A stretch of DNA of 34,144 nucleotides from Sutterella sp. (GCA_020025955.1 JAHHRF010000017.1:1-34144), one strand, 5' to 3'; shown: positions 1 to 7,305, counted from the stretch's first letter. Numbers and translations: made by a program. The notes: generated from the letters alone by a model not told the origin.

Positions 1-46
1 GAAGCAGGCCCTCGCCATCCTCGAACCGAAGCCCGCTAAGAAGTAA
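1..46 (+). CDS. mccA: Octaheme cytochrome (MccA-like), 3' end only
   Basis: The last 14 codons and stop of a gene that begins before the window. The residues (ending LEPKPAKK) and the bases through 55 are identical to the end of the complete octaheme cytochrome gene at 5109-7055. This is therefore almost certainly a second copy of the sulfite-reductase gene, or at least a copy of its 3' end. A Rho-independent terminator follows at about 132-170. Only the tail is visible, so I cannot tell whether the upstream copy is full length or functional. Confidence 0.75.
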   Translation, partial: KQALAILEPKPAKK

Positions 47-55
47 TTCGAGCGT
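1..55. repeat. 55-bp perfect direct repeat of 7010-7064
   Basis: Bases 1-55 match 7010-7064 without a mismatch. The match covers the last codons, the stop and 9 bases of 3' flank, then diverges sharply. It marks duplication or gene conversion of the octaheme cytochrome gene around the five-gene cassette at 405-3963. Confidence 0.9.
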
Positions 56-131
56 AACTTGAACGAGGCGAGTTTGAGTCTGAGGCTTGCTTTCAGAGTC
101 GCTGCTCGCCTCCAACGAGTTTAGGTACTAG

Positions 132-170
132 AAGTCCTGTGTGTTCTTTGAGCATGCAGGACTTTTCTTT
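132..170 (+). terminator. Rho-independent terminator after the first cytochrome copy
   Basis: Arms AAGTCCTG (132-139) and CAGGACTT (157-164), with further wobble pairing inside, then a T-rich tail. It resembles the hairpin after the second copy (7164-7198), including a GCATGCAGG-like 3' arm. Confidence 0.8.
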
Positions 171-404
171 TATCTGAATATTTAGAAAAAGAGGGGAAGA
201 GCGGGGGTGACGCGGTCAGTTTCGCCGCTCAAGGCATTAAAAGGCAGGGTTTTCGATAGGAAAAAGACTCCCTTAAGGTTTCTCTGCAAATCTCTCTGCT
301 ATTAATGGGAAAAAGTGCCTAGAGGCCTAGTCTTTCGTGAATCTTAAACGAAGCACGATCTGGCACTGAATTCTTAAGACCGCCCCTCATAGGAGATAAA
401 CAAC
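171..404. other. Leader region of the five-gene cassette
   Basis: A non-coding stretch between the terminator and the rhodanese gene. A TATTAA hexamer near 300-305 could be a -10 element but lacks a good -35 partner. I see no FNR-like or Fur-like site here, unlike the region before the complete mccA. The cassette promoter must lie here, or the cassette is read through from the upstream cytochrome copy. Confidence 0.35.
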
Positions 405-962
405 ATGACCGCCCTGTCCTCAGTGGCTAAAACCCTTTGTCTGGCAACCGCGTGTGCGGGTTTACTTTTGGGTAACGCCGTGGCCGGCGAAACCAAGACG
501 CAAGACGCCCAGTCCGCCGCTGCCGCCAAAGAATTTAAGCCCATGGCGCAACCCTTGCCCTTGTCCGTTTATCGCATCCAAAAGACCTTAGGGGCCGAAA
601 ACCTCTACCTTTTTGACTGCAACCCTGAATACCTCTACGAACGCAGTCACTTGCCGGGCGCGGTCCATGTCAACGTCGTTGACTGGGAAAAGCGTTTACC
701 GAAGGATAAGAAGAATGCCTACTTGGTGTTTTACTGCGTCAATAAGCTCTGTAACGTTTCGACTGAAACGGCCTTTGCGGCCTTAAAGCTCGGTTACTAC
801 AACGTTTACATCATGCCCGATGGGATCCAAGGCTGGATTCACCATGGCTTTGAATATGAAGGCACGGGTCGTAACGACAAGGCTTTGACGGAAAGCTTGG
901 CGAAGAAAGCCGCCAAGGAGATCACGAGCCCGGTCAAAATCATGAAAAAGACCGAACAATAA
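405..962 (+). CDS. Periplasmic rhodanese-like protein
   Basis: A 185-residue protein with a Sec signal peptide (cleavage likely after AVA, about residue 27) and one rhodanese fold at about residues 52-150. Visible landmarks are the FDC strand (D71), the HLPGAVHV loop (82-89), the presumptive active loop starting at C111, and the closing GW (143-144). Classical rhodaneses have a CX4R-type active loop; here the loop reads CVNKLC, so C116 sits where the arginine normally is. This suggests thiol or disulfide chemistry, or metal or persulfide binding, rather than ordinary thiosulfate sulfurtransfer. C72 is a third exported cysteine. The RBS AGGAGA (391-396) sets the start. It is the first gene of a five-gene cassette lying between two mccA-type cytochrome genes. 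The substrate is unknown. Confidence 0.82.
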   Translation: MTALSSVAKTLCLATACAGLLLGNAVAGETKTQDAQSAAAAKEFKPMAQPLPLSVYRIQKTLGAENLYLFDCNPEYLYERSHLPGAVHVNVVDWEKRLPKDKKNAYLVFYCVNKLCNVSTETAFAALKLGYYNVYIMPDGIQGWIHHGFEYEGTGRNDKALTESLAKKAAKEITSPVKIMKKTEQ

Positions 963-1016
963 ACGGCTCTCACGATTTTGCGTAAACCCTATTCATGATT
1001 AAAAAGGAGAAAGCTC

Positions 1017-1421
1017 ATGAATAAGAACAATTTCTTAGGTGGCGGTTTAATGCTCCTCTTGGGGGCTGCGTTAACCTTAGCGGTGCTCTTTTATTTGCCG
1101 CAATGCCATGCAGCGCACCCGATGAAATGTAATTGGATGGTGCGAGCTGTCGCCTACATGGGCTTCCAAGTGGCGGTGTTGGGGCTCATCCTTCAGTGCG
1201 TCAAGAACGCCGCCATGGCCTTTGGTATCCAGTTGGCACAGTTCTTAAATGGTTTAGGGATTGTGGCCTTGGCCACCTTTGTGATTGGGCCGTGTAATTC
1301 GCCCATGATGCATTGCCACACGGAAACCCAGCCCATCGTCGTGGTGTGGGGGTTAGTGATTAGCCTGGTGGCGCTCTTTAGCCTTGTTTGCTTAAAGAAG
1401 CGCATGAATAAGCTTTGCTAA
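1017..1421 (+). CDS. DUF4418-like four-helix membrane protein with paired Cys/Met/His motifs
   Basis: A 134-residue integral membrane protein with about four transmembrane segments (roughly 7-27, 44-62, 72-91 and 105-126). Two similar motifs follow helices 1 and 3: C30-H31-x2-H34-P-M36-K-C38 and C93-N-S-P-M97-M98-H-C100-H101. Both carry a CX(6-7)C spacing around PM, as in DUF4418 proteins, which I recall next to FtsX-type ABC transporters. Cys, Met and His clustered at a membrane face would suit Cu(I) or thiol handling, but that is inference. The RBS AGGAGA (1005-1010) precedes the ATG. It sits 54 bp after the rhodanese gene and 67 bp before the permease, so it is probably co-transcribed. Confidence 0.75.
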   Translation: MNKNNFLGGGLMLLLGAALTLAVLFYLPQCHAAHPMKCNWMVRAVAYMGFQVAVLGLILQCVKNAAMAFGIQLAQFLNGLGIVALATFVIGPCNSPMMHCHTETQPIVVVWGLVISLVALFSLVCLKKRMNKLC

Positions 1422-1488
1422 TTGAGTAGACCAACCACTCAAAAGAAGAAACGACCCCTTACCCCGAACTTCAAATAGAGGAGAGACT

Positions 1489-2691
1489 ATGCCGGGCTCG
1501 CTTGGCACCCTTCGGTTAGCAATGGCTAACCTCTTTAATCGCCCCCTACGCAGTATGCTTTTAGGCGCCATGGTGGCCTTGTTTGGCTTTGCGCTCTTTG
1601 TGAGTGCCATGGTGAGCTTAAACTTACAGACGGGGATTTATTCCTTGTCCGAGCGCTTAGGTGCTGACCTCTTGGTCGTGCCGGATGGTGACGGGAAGAA
1701 GATTGAAAATGTGCTGCTTCGTAGCGTGCCCACGACGTTTTATCTTCCGGAAGAAATCCTAGGGACCGTGCAATCGGTCCCCGGGGTGGCTAAAGCGTCA
1801 GGTCAGCTCTTTATCTCGAGTCTCGAAGCGCAATGCTGTTCGGTCAAAGTGCAGTTAATTGGGATCGACATGGCGACGGACTTCGTCGTGGCGCCGTGGC
1901 TCAAAACGCGTTATTCGGGTGAACTCAAAGATGACGAAGTCATCGTTGGGAATTACATCGTCGGCGACATTGGGGAACGTATTCGCTTTTACGGGAAAGA
2001 CTTCAAGATCGTGGCGCAGTTAGAGCCCACTGGGATGGGCTTTGACGCGTCGGTCTTTATGACGGTAAACGCCGCGCGCCAGTTAGGCAAGATTGCCAGC
2101 CCCGATAAGGCAGATACCATTGCGAAGAGCTACTCCTCGATTTTGGTTCGTGCTGAAACGGGGACGGATCCCATGCTCATCACGGACGAAATCATCGACC
2201 GTTTAGGGCTGGGGGCGCGTGTGAATTTCGTCTACGCCTCGGCGTTGATGAGTGACACCGCCACGAAGCTTCGTCGCGTGGTGGATGTGATGATGTCAGC
2301 GGCCGCCATTCTCTGGGGCTTGGCACTCATTATTTTGTTGACGGTTTTCTTCTTTGCTGCGAACGAACGCGTACGCGAATTTGCCACGCTTCGTGCGATG
2401 GGGGCAACCAAACTTAAGGTCCTCTCCATCCTCTTGGTTGAAAGCCTCTTCTTAGGCCTTATGGGCAGCCTCGTCGGGGTGGGTTTAGGCGCGATTGTGG
2501 CGAACCTTTTTTCGCCCGCGATTGCCAAAGCCATTGAGCTTCCTTATTTGGCCCCTGGTCTCATGGCCTGGTTTACGAATGGTTTCTGGGCGGTATTGCT
2601 CGGCACGGTGACGGCACCGTTGGCGGCCTTGCCGACGCTCTGGAAATTTAGTCGAAACGATATTTACGCACAGATGCGTGAGGGCCGATAA
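1489..2691 (+). CDS. FtsX/MacB-type ABC transporter permease
   Basis: A 400-residue permease with the MacB/FtsX layout: one N-terminal transmembrane helix (about 22-45), a large periplasmic domain (about 46-260), then three C-terminal helices (about 265-290, 310-340 and 355-385) with the usual cytoplasmic ATRLRAMGAT-like coupling segment after the second helix. The periplasmic domain holds adjacent cysteines C116-C117, followed by VQLIGID and DFVVAPWL. This segment looks like a conserved signature of a small permease subfamily and could bind metal or a thiol. The RBS GAGGAG is at 1478-1483. The stop abuts the ATPase start (TAA then ATG), so the two are translationally coupled. MacB-type transporters act on periplasmic or lipoprotein substrates by mechanotransmission. 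The substrate here is unknown. Confidence 0.85.
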   Translation: MPGSLGTLRLAMANLFNRPLRSMLLGAMVALFGFALFVSAMVSLNLQTGIYSLSERLGADLLVVPDGDGKKIENVLLRSVPTTFYLPEEILGTVQSVPGVAKASGQLFISSLEAQCCSVKVQLIGIDMATDFVVAPWLKTRYSGELKDDEVIVGNYIVGDIGERIRFYGKDFKIVAQLEPTGMGFDASVFMTVNAARQLGKIASPDKADTIAKSYSSILVRAETGTDPMLITDEIIDRLGLGARVNFVYASALMSDTATKLRRVVDVMMSAAAILWGLALIILLTVFFFAANERVREFATLRAMGATKLKVLSILLVESLFLGLMGSLVGVGLGAIVANLFSPAIAKAIELPYLAPGLMAWFTNGFWAVLLGTVTAPLAALPTLWKFSRNDIYAQMREGR

Positions 2692-3390
2692 ATGACGACG
2701 AAGAAGAATACGCTCTTATTAGAATGTCATGAACTGGGTAAACAATTTACCCGTGGGTCGCGCGAGTTCTGGGCCTTAAAGGGCGCGAACTTGACGCTCA
2801 ATAAAGGGGAGTTTGTCACCCTTTTAGGTAAGAGTGGTGCCGGGAAGTCGACGCTACTTACCCTGTTAGTGGGTTTACAAGACCCTACGGAAGGGACGGT
2901 TCGCTTGAAAGGGGAGGATCTCTTTTCGGTGAAGGACGATGAACGATCTGCTCGCCGTAACGCCATTGTGGGCTACGTCCCGCAGGGCGCTGGCATGATT
3001 GAAAGTTTGTCGGTAATTGATAATGTGCGTTTGCCCTGGCACTTAACGGGGGGACGCGGGGAAGAACCTGAAGGGCGTGCGCTAGCGCTTCTGGACGCTT
3101 TTGGCCTCAAAGCCTTAGCCAATGAAATGCCCAAGAATCTCTCGGGCGGGGAATTGCGTCGCGTGTCCATTGCCCGCGCTTTGATGAATGATCCGGAAGT
3201 GATCATTGCGGACGAGCCCACAGCGAGCCTTGATGGCGCGTCAGCCCAAACGGTGATGGAACACTTCCGACAATTAGCCGACAAGGGGATTGGTGTCTTA
3301 GTGGTGACCCATGACACGAACTTCCTTCACTTATCCGATCGAATTTTAGATATCGAAGCAGGGTCCATCAGTGCCCATCCTGCGCAATAA
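2692..3390 (+). CDS. ABC transporter ATP-binding protein (LolD/MacB type)
   Basis: A 232-residue ATPase with Walker A GKSGAGKST (46-54), Q-loop Q98, signature LSGGE (150-154), Walker B VIIADEP (170-176), D-loop SLDG, and switch H207. Length and sequence type fit the LolD/MacB ATPase family that pairs with FtsX-like permeases. It starts at the base after the permease stop, so the two almost certainly form one transporter. Nothing in it reveals the substrate. Confidence 0.92.
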   Translation: MTTKKNTLLLECHELGKQFTRGSREFWALKGANLTLNKGEFVTLLGKSGAGKSTLLTLLVGLQDPTEGTVRLKGEDLFSVKDDERSARRNAIVGYVPQGAGMIESLSVIDNVRLPWHLTGGRGEEPEGRALALLDAFGLKALANEMPKNLSGGELRRVSIARALMNDPEVIIADEPTASLDGASAQTVMEHFRQLADKGIGVLVVTHDTNFLHLSDRILDIEAGSISAHPAQ

Positions 3391-3435
3391 TTAGATTTTT
3401 CAAGACCTCAAGTTTTCCTTAAAGGAGATAAAACC

Positions 3436-3963
3436 ATGTTTGGACTCAAGAAACTCGTGCTGGGGGCCTCCTTAGCCCTGACGGGGACGATGGCCATGGC
3501 AGCCGCAGACGGCATGCCCCCGTTAGCCACGGGCGACAATGAACCCTTCCCGGTGCCGGGCTACGTCACGGTCGTGGACTTTGGTGCTGAGTGGTGCGCT
3601 ACGTGCCCAGAAATGGTTCAAGTGTTTAAGGACCTTCAGAAGAAGTATGGTCACTTGGCGAAGTTCGTCATCATCGATATCGATGACTATCAGGACATCG
3701 AAAAGAAGTACGTCTTAGAGCAGCTCCCGTCCCAGATCTTCTTTGACAAGACGGGTGAACCGATTTGGGAACACGTCGGTGTAGCGACGGCTGAACAAAT
3801 TCTTGAACGTGTTGCCGTTTTGAATGCGCGTGACATGGACGGCAACGAAATCGAAAATCCCCCCAGCCACTTAGACAAAGACTTGGGCGTGGCTAAGGCA
3901 CGTGCTATGAATGCACACTTGAAAAAGCCCGCGGCCAAGAAGAACGCGGCTGAGGTGAAGTAA
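3436..3963 (+). CDS. Periplasmic thioredoxin-like protein
   Basis: A 175-residue protein with a Sec signal peptide (cleavage near AMA, about residue 22) and a thioredoxin fold. The active site is WCATC (C54 and C57), and the cis-proline region is LPS with P98, where classical thioredoxins have PT. A Lys/Ala-rich tail (about 150-175) follows the fold. The RBS AAGGAG (3422-3427) precedes the ATG. It is the last gene of the cassette and is followed by a strong terminator. A periplasmic thioredoxin next to a multiheme cytochrome can keep heme-binding or metal-binding cysteines reduced. That role, and reduction of the rhodanese-like or DUF4418-like partners, is inference from context. Confidence 0.85.
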   Translation: MFGLKKLVLGASLALTGTMAMAAADGMPPLATGDNEPFPVPGYVTVVDFGAEWCATCPEMVQVFKDLQKKYGHLAKFVIIDIDDYQDIEKKYVLEQLPSQIFFDKTGEPIWEHVGVATAEQILERVAVLNARDMDGNEIENPPSHLDKDLGVAKARAMNAHLKKPAAKKNAAEVK

Positions 3964-4016
3964 GTTCATCATTGACGCTTCTCGCACTCATTGAGTGGCG
4001 TGACCGTGCCCACACA

Positions 4017-4045
4017 AGGCGACTGGATTTCCAGTCGCCTTTTTT
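4017..4045 (+). terminator. Strong Rho-independent terminator of the cassette
   Basis: A perfect 10-bp stem AGGCGACTGG (4017-4026) and CCAGTCGCCT (4031-4040), a 4-base loop and a run of T to 4045. Confidence 0.95.
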
Positions 4046-4748
4046 GCGTTGGTGGGAACGCGTTAGTGGCGAACGTGTAGGGAAGAACCAGAGAGCGTTT
4101 GAAACGAAGGGGTGACCCGTTAAAAGGCGCTGTAGCGCCCATTTAAAGCGTCTGAGGGGGAGTAAGAGTAAAGAAAGGGCGAGACGCCTGGGCGGTACAC
4201 GATCGCTTTCGAGCTCGAGCGAAGGGCGATCAGGGGGGTGAAGGGGGGTGAAGAGGGCGTTTTCTTTTTAGTTCAGTTTAGTTAAACGCCACGACACTTT
4301 TGCGTCGCTATTAGAAACCAGAGAGGAGGGACGGCATCGGTCGAGCACACATTTTAGTCAAGTGGGACCGTTTGATGTCAAGCGAAACGAATGTGGGTCA
4401 ACGCTCGTAGAGGCGTCCTTGAGGTGAGGTGTCTTTGTAGTGAAGTCCTTCGCTATGCAACTCTGCAACAGTGTATAAGCGATAAGTAATTGTCCAACTA
4501 TTGGGTAGGGCTGTTCGATAGTCAATTTTTATATTTCGACGAATTGTGTAGGTCATTTTGATGACAAAAAATCGGGTAGACCATGTTTAAGTAAAACCGA
4601 ACTTACAATTTGAAAAAACCAATCTGTACGCCCACTTTCAAGGGTTAACACTATACCGATATCAACAATAGCAAATAGTCAATCTTAAAATTCGGAAATG
4701 ATTCTGCTACGGTGTACGTCCTCCGTTCGTCGTAACCCTTGATGGATA

Positions 4749-4767
4749 CATAATGAGAAGCATTCTC
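4749..4767. promoter_or_regulatory. Fur-box-like operator
   Basis: Matches the 19-bp Fur consensus GATAATGATAATCATTATC at 15 of 19 positions. The core is a perfect 7-3-7 inverted repeat ATGAGAA-GCA-TTCTCAT. It lies about 340 bp before mccA. Iron control of an eight-heme enzyme is plausible; binding is untested. Confidence 0.55.
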
Positions 4768-4905
4768 ATCTCCAATGGCGGGGGTTTTGAGAAATGTAAA
4801 CGTCGTTTAGAAAAATAATGCTTTTTGTAAGTCGGTGATAAATAAGGAGACAACGCGATTCGATATGCCCGTACGATTCCATTTGGGAGAGGAGTGACTA
4901 GTTAT

Positions 4906-4919
4906 TTGGTTTAAATCAA
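4906..4919. promoter_or_regulatory. FNR/CRP-family site
   Basis: TTGGT-TTAA-ATCAA matches the FNR consensus TTGAT-N4-ATCAA at 9 of 10 positions. It is about 190 bp upstream of mccA. A class II promoter would start near 4954, leaving a leader of about 150 nt. Anaerobic activation fits a respiratory sulfite reductase. Confidence 0.55.
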
Positions 4920-4982
4920 ATCTTTGTTCAGATTTCGTTTTTTAGGTCTACCTTAAACAAAGATTAAGCAATAAAGTTGGAG

Positions 4983-5023
4983 CTGTAAAAAGCCTCGACC
5001 TACTCAATGCTGACTTTTTACAG
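4983..5023. promoter_or_regulatory. Perfect 10-bp inverted repeat in the mccA leader
   Basis: CTGTAAAAAG (4983-4992) and CTTTTTACAG (5014-5023) with a 21-base spacer, just downstream of the FNR-like site. It could be an operator for a dedicated regulator or an mRNA hairpin in the 5' UTR. There is no T-tail in the right place, so it is not a terminator. Confidence 0.5.
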
Positions 5024-5108
5024 ACCTCGGTGTCCGGCACGTCCTGTATATAGACGGTTCCCCGGATGAATAAAACCTTTAACCTGTTATGAGACGAGAG
5101 GAGCAGAT

Positions 5109-7055
5109 ATGACCAAGCAATCCAAGCTTCTGTCTCTGGCCGCATGTTTGACGGCTGGTCTCGGCGCGTCGTCGGCGTTTGCCTTGCAAACCATTGACTT
5201 CCCCCGTGACCTCGACGGCTATGTGGCTCAGGATCAGGCTTTCTGGAACTACCTGAAAGCAAACCATCCGTACTTTAAGCACTATCTCCCCAACAATCGC
5301 GTTGTCGGTAAGTTCAAGATGAGCGACCGTAACGAAGAATGGGTGGAATTCGGTGGTGGTAAGAACTTCCATGAAGACTTCGGTCGCAAGGGTTCTATTA
5401 CCTACCGTCTGCCGTACGAATCCTTCCTCGACCTTCCGAATAACTTCGTCGGTCCGAAGAAGTGTGGCGAATGTCACGTGATTCAGTATGAAAAGTGGTC
5501 GCGTTCCCGTCACTCCAAGATCATCCGCTTCCCCGACCAGCTCGAAGAAGTGGGCGGTGCCGCTGGTGTGAAGAAGCCCATGTACAACAGCCAAGCCACC
5601 ATCCTTCCGGAAGGTATCGAAGCTGATGACGTGTTCGCTGTCGTGGGGACCCCGCGTACGAAGTACGGTTTTATCGACAAGTGGTTGGTCCGTGGGACCT
5701 ATCACATCGAAGGTGGCTCGTTAAGCAAGGGCACGGGTAAGATGGTTGCCGGTGGTAACCAGTTCTCCCGCGGCTGGGCTGAATACTTGACGCCTGAAAT
5801 GGCCAAGCGCATTAACGCTTGGGACCCGACCTTCCCGGTTAAGTTGGAAGACTTCGGTGCCCAGACCTCTAAGGTTTGGGGGCTTAACTCTTACGGTGCT
5901 TCTAACCGTACGGCCGCTATGTTCCAGCCGGGTACGTCCTACTGCGAAATCTGCCATACGTGGAAGTTCGACTTCAAGAGCCAGGACGAACTCTTCGCCG
6001 CCTTAGGCGATTCGAAGAAACTCCGTGAACATACCATCTCCCAGGGTATCTCCTGTGAAGAATGTCACGGTGCGGGTGCTCACCTTTACGGTGCCCGTGG
6101 TGCTGGCATGCCGTCCGATTGCGAACGTTGCCACCAACGTATCGTTTACAACCGCGACGATGCGAAGAAAGACGCTAAGAGCCCGTTCAACGTTTACTTC
6201 AAGAGCTTCTGCCCCGCTTGCGGTACGGAAGGTGCTCAGATGCTTTACACGAAGCATTACAAGAAGGGTATGCGTTGTACGACCTGTCATGATCCGCATG
6301 AAGTCACCGCCAACGATTGGAAGAGCTACTACACGGTTCCTGGCCTGAAGAAAGAATGTCAGGACTGCCATACCACGGCAGCCGAATTCTTCCAGCAGGG
6401 TGGCACGCATAGCCGCAACGCTTGCGCGTCCTGCCATATGCCGAAGATGGGCTCTTGCGAAAACTTCGCTTCCATCCAGCGTCCTGACATGGCCGGCTTC
6501 GACAACGTTCGTGCCTCCCATATCTGGCGCATCCTCGTTGACCCGGAAAAGAAGACCCTCAATCCGCCTGACAGCCAGAAGGATCGTCAGCGCAAGGGTA
6601 AGGGTTGGAAGGTCGCCAAGGACGATGGTCGTCCCTACCTCGATCTGATGTGGACCTGCGGTCGTACGTCGTGGCCTGATAAGCATCTCGCTGATGCCTT
6701 CGGCTGCCACAGCCCGGTCCAGTCCAAGTTCCCTGAAGCCATGCGCTTCAAGGACCAGCGCACGATCTACAACAAGGTCAACGCCTGGCAGACCCCGGTT
6801 AAGGAAGGCTATGCCAAGATCAACGCCAACTTGATCGCTATCAATGACATGCTTGCTACGGCTAAGATCGACGACGCTCAGCGCGCTCAGGTCGCTTCCT
6901 ACCTCACGCAGGCCCGTCAGATCGTAGCCAAGATCAAGGACGACGGTTCTTGGGGTGTCCACGCTCCGAAGTACTCCAAGGAATTGGTCCAGAATGGTTT
7001 GGCCCTCACGAAGCAGGCCCTCGCCATCCTCGAACCGAAGCCCGCTAAGAAGTAA
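5109..7055 (+). CDS. mccA: Octaheme cytochrome c, MccA/SirA-type dissimilatory sulfite reductase
   Basis: A 648-residue periplasmic enzyme with a Sec signal peptide (cleavage near AFA, about residue 25). Seven CXXCH heme motifs have their histidines at 123, 283, 320, 342, 394, 421 and 443. The eighth is a CX15CH motif running from C517 to C533-H534. Seven CXXCH plus one CX15CH is the defining pattern of MccA (SirA), which reduces sulfite to sulfide at a heme-Cu(I) site. Three further non-heme cysteines remain, C368, C371 (in CPACG) and C450; two of them are the likely Cu(I) ligands. RBS AGGAG (5099-5103) is 5 bases before the ATG. The gene has its own regulated leader and a terminator. Its 3' end is duplicated at the window start. 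No quinol dehydrogenase (MccC/D) or dedicated heme lyase is in the window. Confidence 0.93.
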   Translation: MTKQSKLLSLAACLTAGLGASSAFALQTIDFPRDLDGYVAQDQAFWNYLKANHPYFKHYLPNNRVVGKFKMSDRNEEWVEFGGGKNFHEDFGRKGSITYRLPYESFLDLPNNFVGPKKCGECHVIQYEKWSRSRHSKIIRFPDQLEEVGGAAGVKKPMYNSQATILPEGIEADDVFAVVGTPRTKYGFIDKWLVRGTYHIEGGSLSKGTGKMVAGGNQFSRGWAEYLTPEMAKRINAWDPTFPVKLEDFGAQTSKVWGLNSYGASNRTAAMFQPGTSYCEICHTWKFDFKSQDELFAALGDSKKLREHTISQGISCEECHGAGAHLYGARGAGMPSDCERCHQRIVYNRDDAKKDAKSPFNVYFKSFCPACGTEGAQMLYTKHYKKGMRCTTCHDPHEVTANDWKSYYTVPGLKKECQDCHTTAAEFFQQGGTHSRNACASCHMPKMGSCENFASIQRPDMAGFDNVRASHIWRILVDPEKKTLNPPDSQKDRQRKGKGWKVAKDDGRPYLDLMWTCGRTSWPDKHLADAFGCHSPVQSKFPEAMRFKDQRTIYNKVNAWQTPVKEGYAKINANLIAINDMLATAKIDDAQRAQVASYLTQARQIVAKIKDDGSWGVHAPKYSKELVQNGLALTKQALAILEPKPAKK

Positions 7056-7064
7056 TTCGAGCGT
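7010..7064. repeat. 55-bp perfect direct repeat of 1-55
   Basis: The second member of the repeat pair at the 3' ends of the two octaheme cytochrome genes. See 1-55. Confidence 0.9.
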
Positions 7065-7163
7065 TGCCATAGTGCTAGCGGCGAGGACCCGATGACCGAT
7101 TTCAAGTGTCTTGCCTCTTGATTGAAGACTGAAAAGAATCGCCCTAGTACCTAGGTTCCAATG

Positions 7164-7202
7164 AAACCCTGTATGTTGACTAAGAACATGCAGGGTTTCT
7201 TG
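7164..7202 (+). terminator. Terminator of mccA
   Basis: Fourteen paired positions with one G-T wobble: AAACCCTGTATGTT (7164-7177) with AACATGCAGGGTTT (7185-7198). The T-tail is short. It resembles the hairpin at 132-164. Confidence 0.8.
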
Positions 7203-7251
7203 CATTTAAAAAGACTGACTCGGTGACGTCGCTCTGGGTACGACACGAAAA

Positions 7252-7285
7252 AAAGGCGAGACGCTCGTTTGAGCGTGTCGCCTTT
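7252..7285 (-). terminator. Terminator of lpxH
   Basis: A long stem AAAGGCGA-ACGCTC paired with GAGCGT-TCGCCTTT (one internal mismatch, 4-base loop). Read leftward it is followed by a T run, so it terminates the minus-strand gene ending at 7306. Confidence 0.9.
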
Positions 7286-7305
7286 AATGTTTTTGTGCGT
7301 CTTAA

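Larger units (their letters stand above)
4046..5108. other. 1.06-kb non-coding region upstream of mccA
   Basis: No credible gene was found on either strand. The first part is GC-rich, with a compact hairpin GGCGCT/AGCGCC (about 4125-4138), an inverted repeat GATCGC/GCGATC (4201-4231) and a short G-rich direct repeat (about 4232-4252). From about 4440 it becomes distinctly AT-rich and carries the Fur-like site, the FNR-like site and the 10-bp inverted repeat listed separately. The length is large for a leader in this gene-dense window and may hide a small RNA or additional operators. Confidence 0.6.

Noticed and set aside
4861..4900. A possible 10-codon leader peptide from the ATG near 4865
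   Set aside because: The AAGGAG before it is too far upstream and nothing else supports translation.
6003..7205. A 400-codon open frame on the minus strand opposite mccA
   Set aside because: It is a shadow of the heme-protein gene produced by its codon bias. It has no RBS or recognisable domain, and mccA has clear domain, RBS and codon support.
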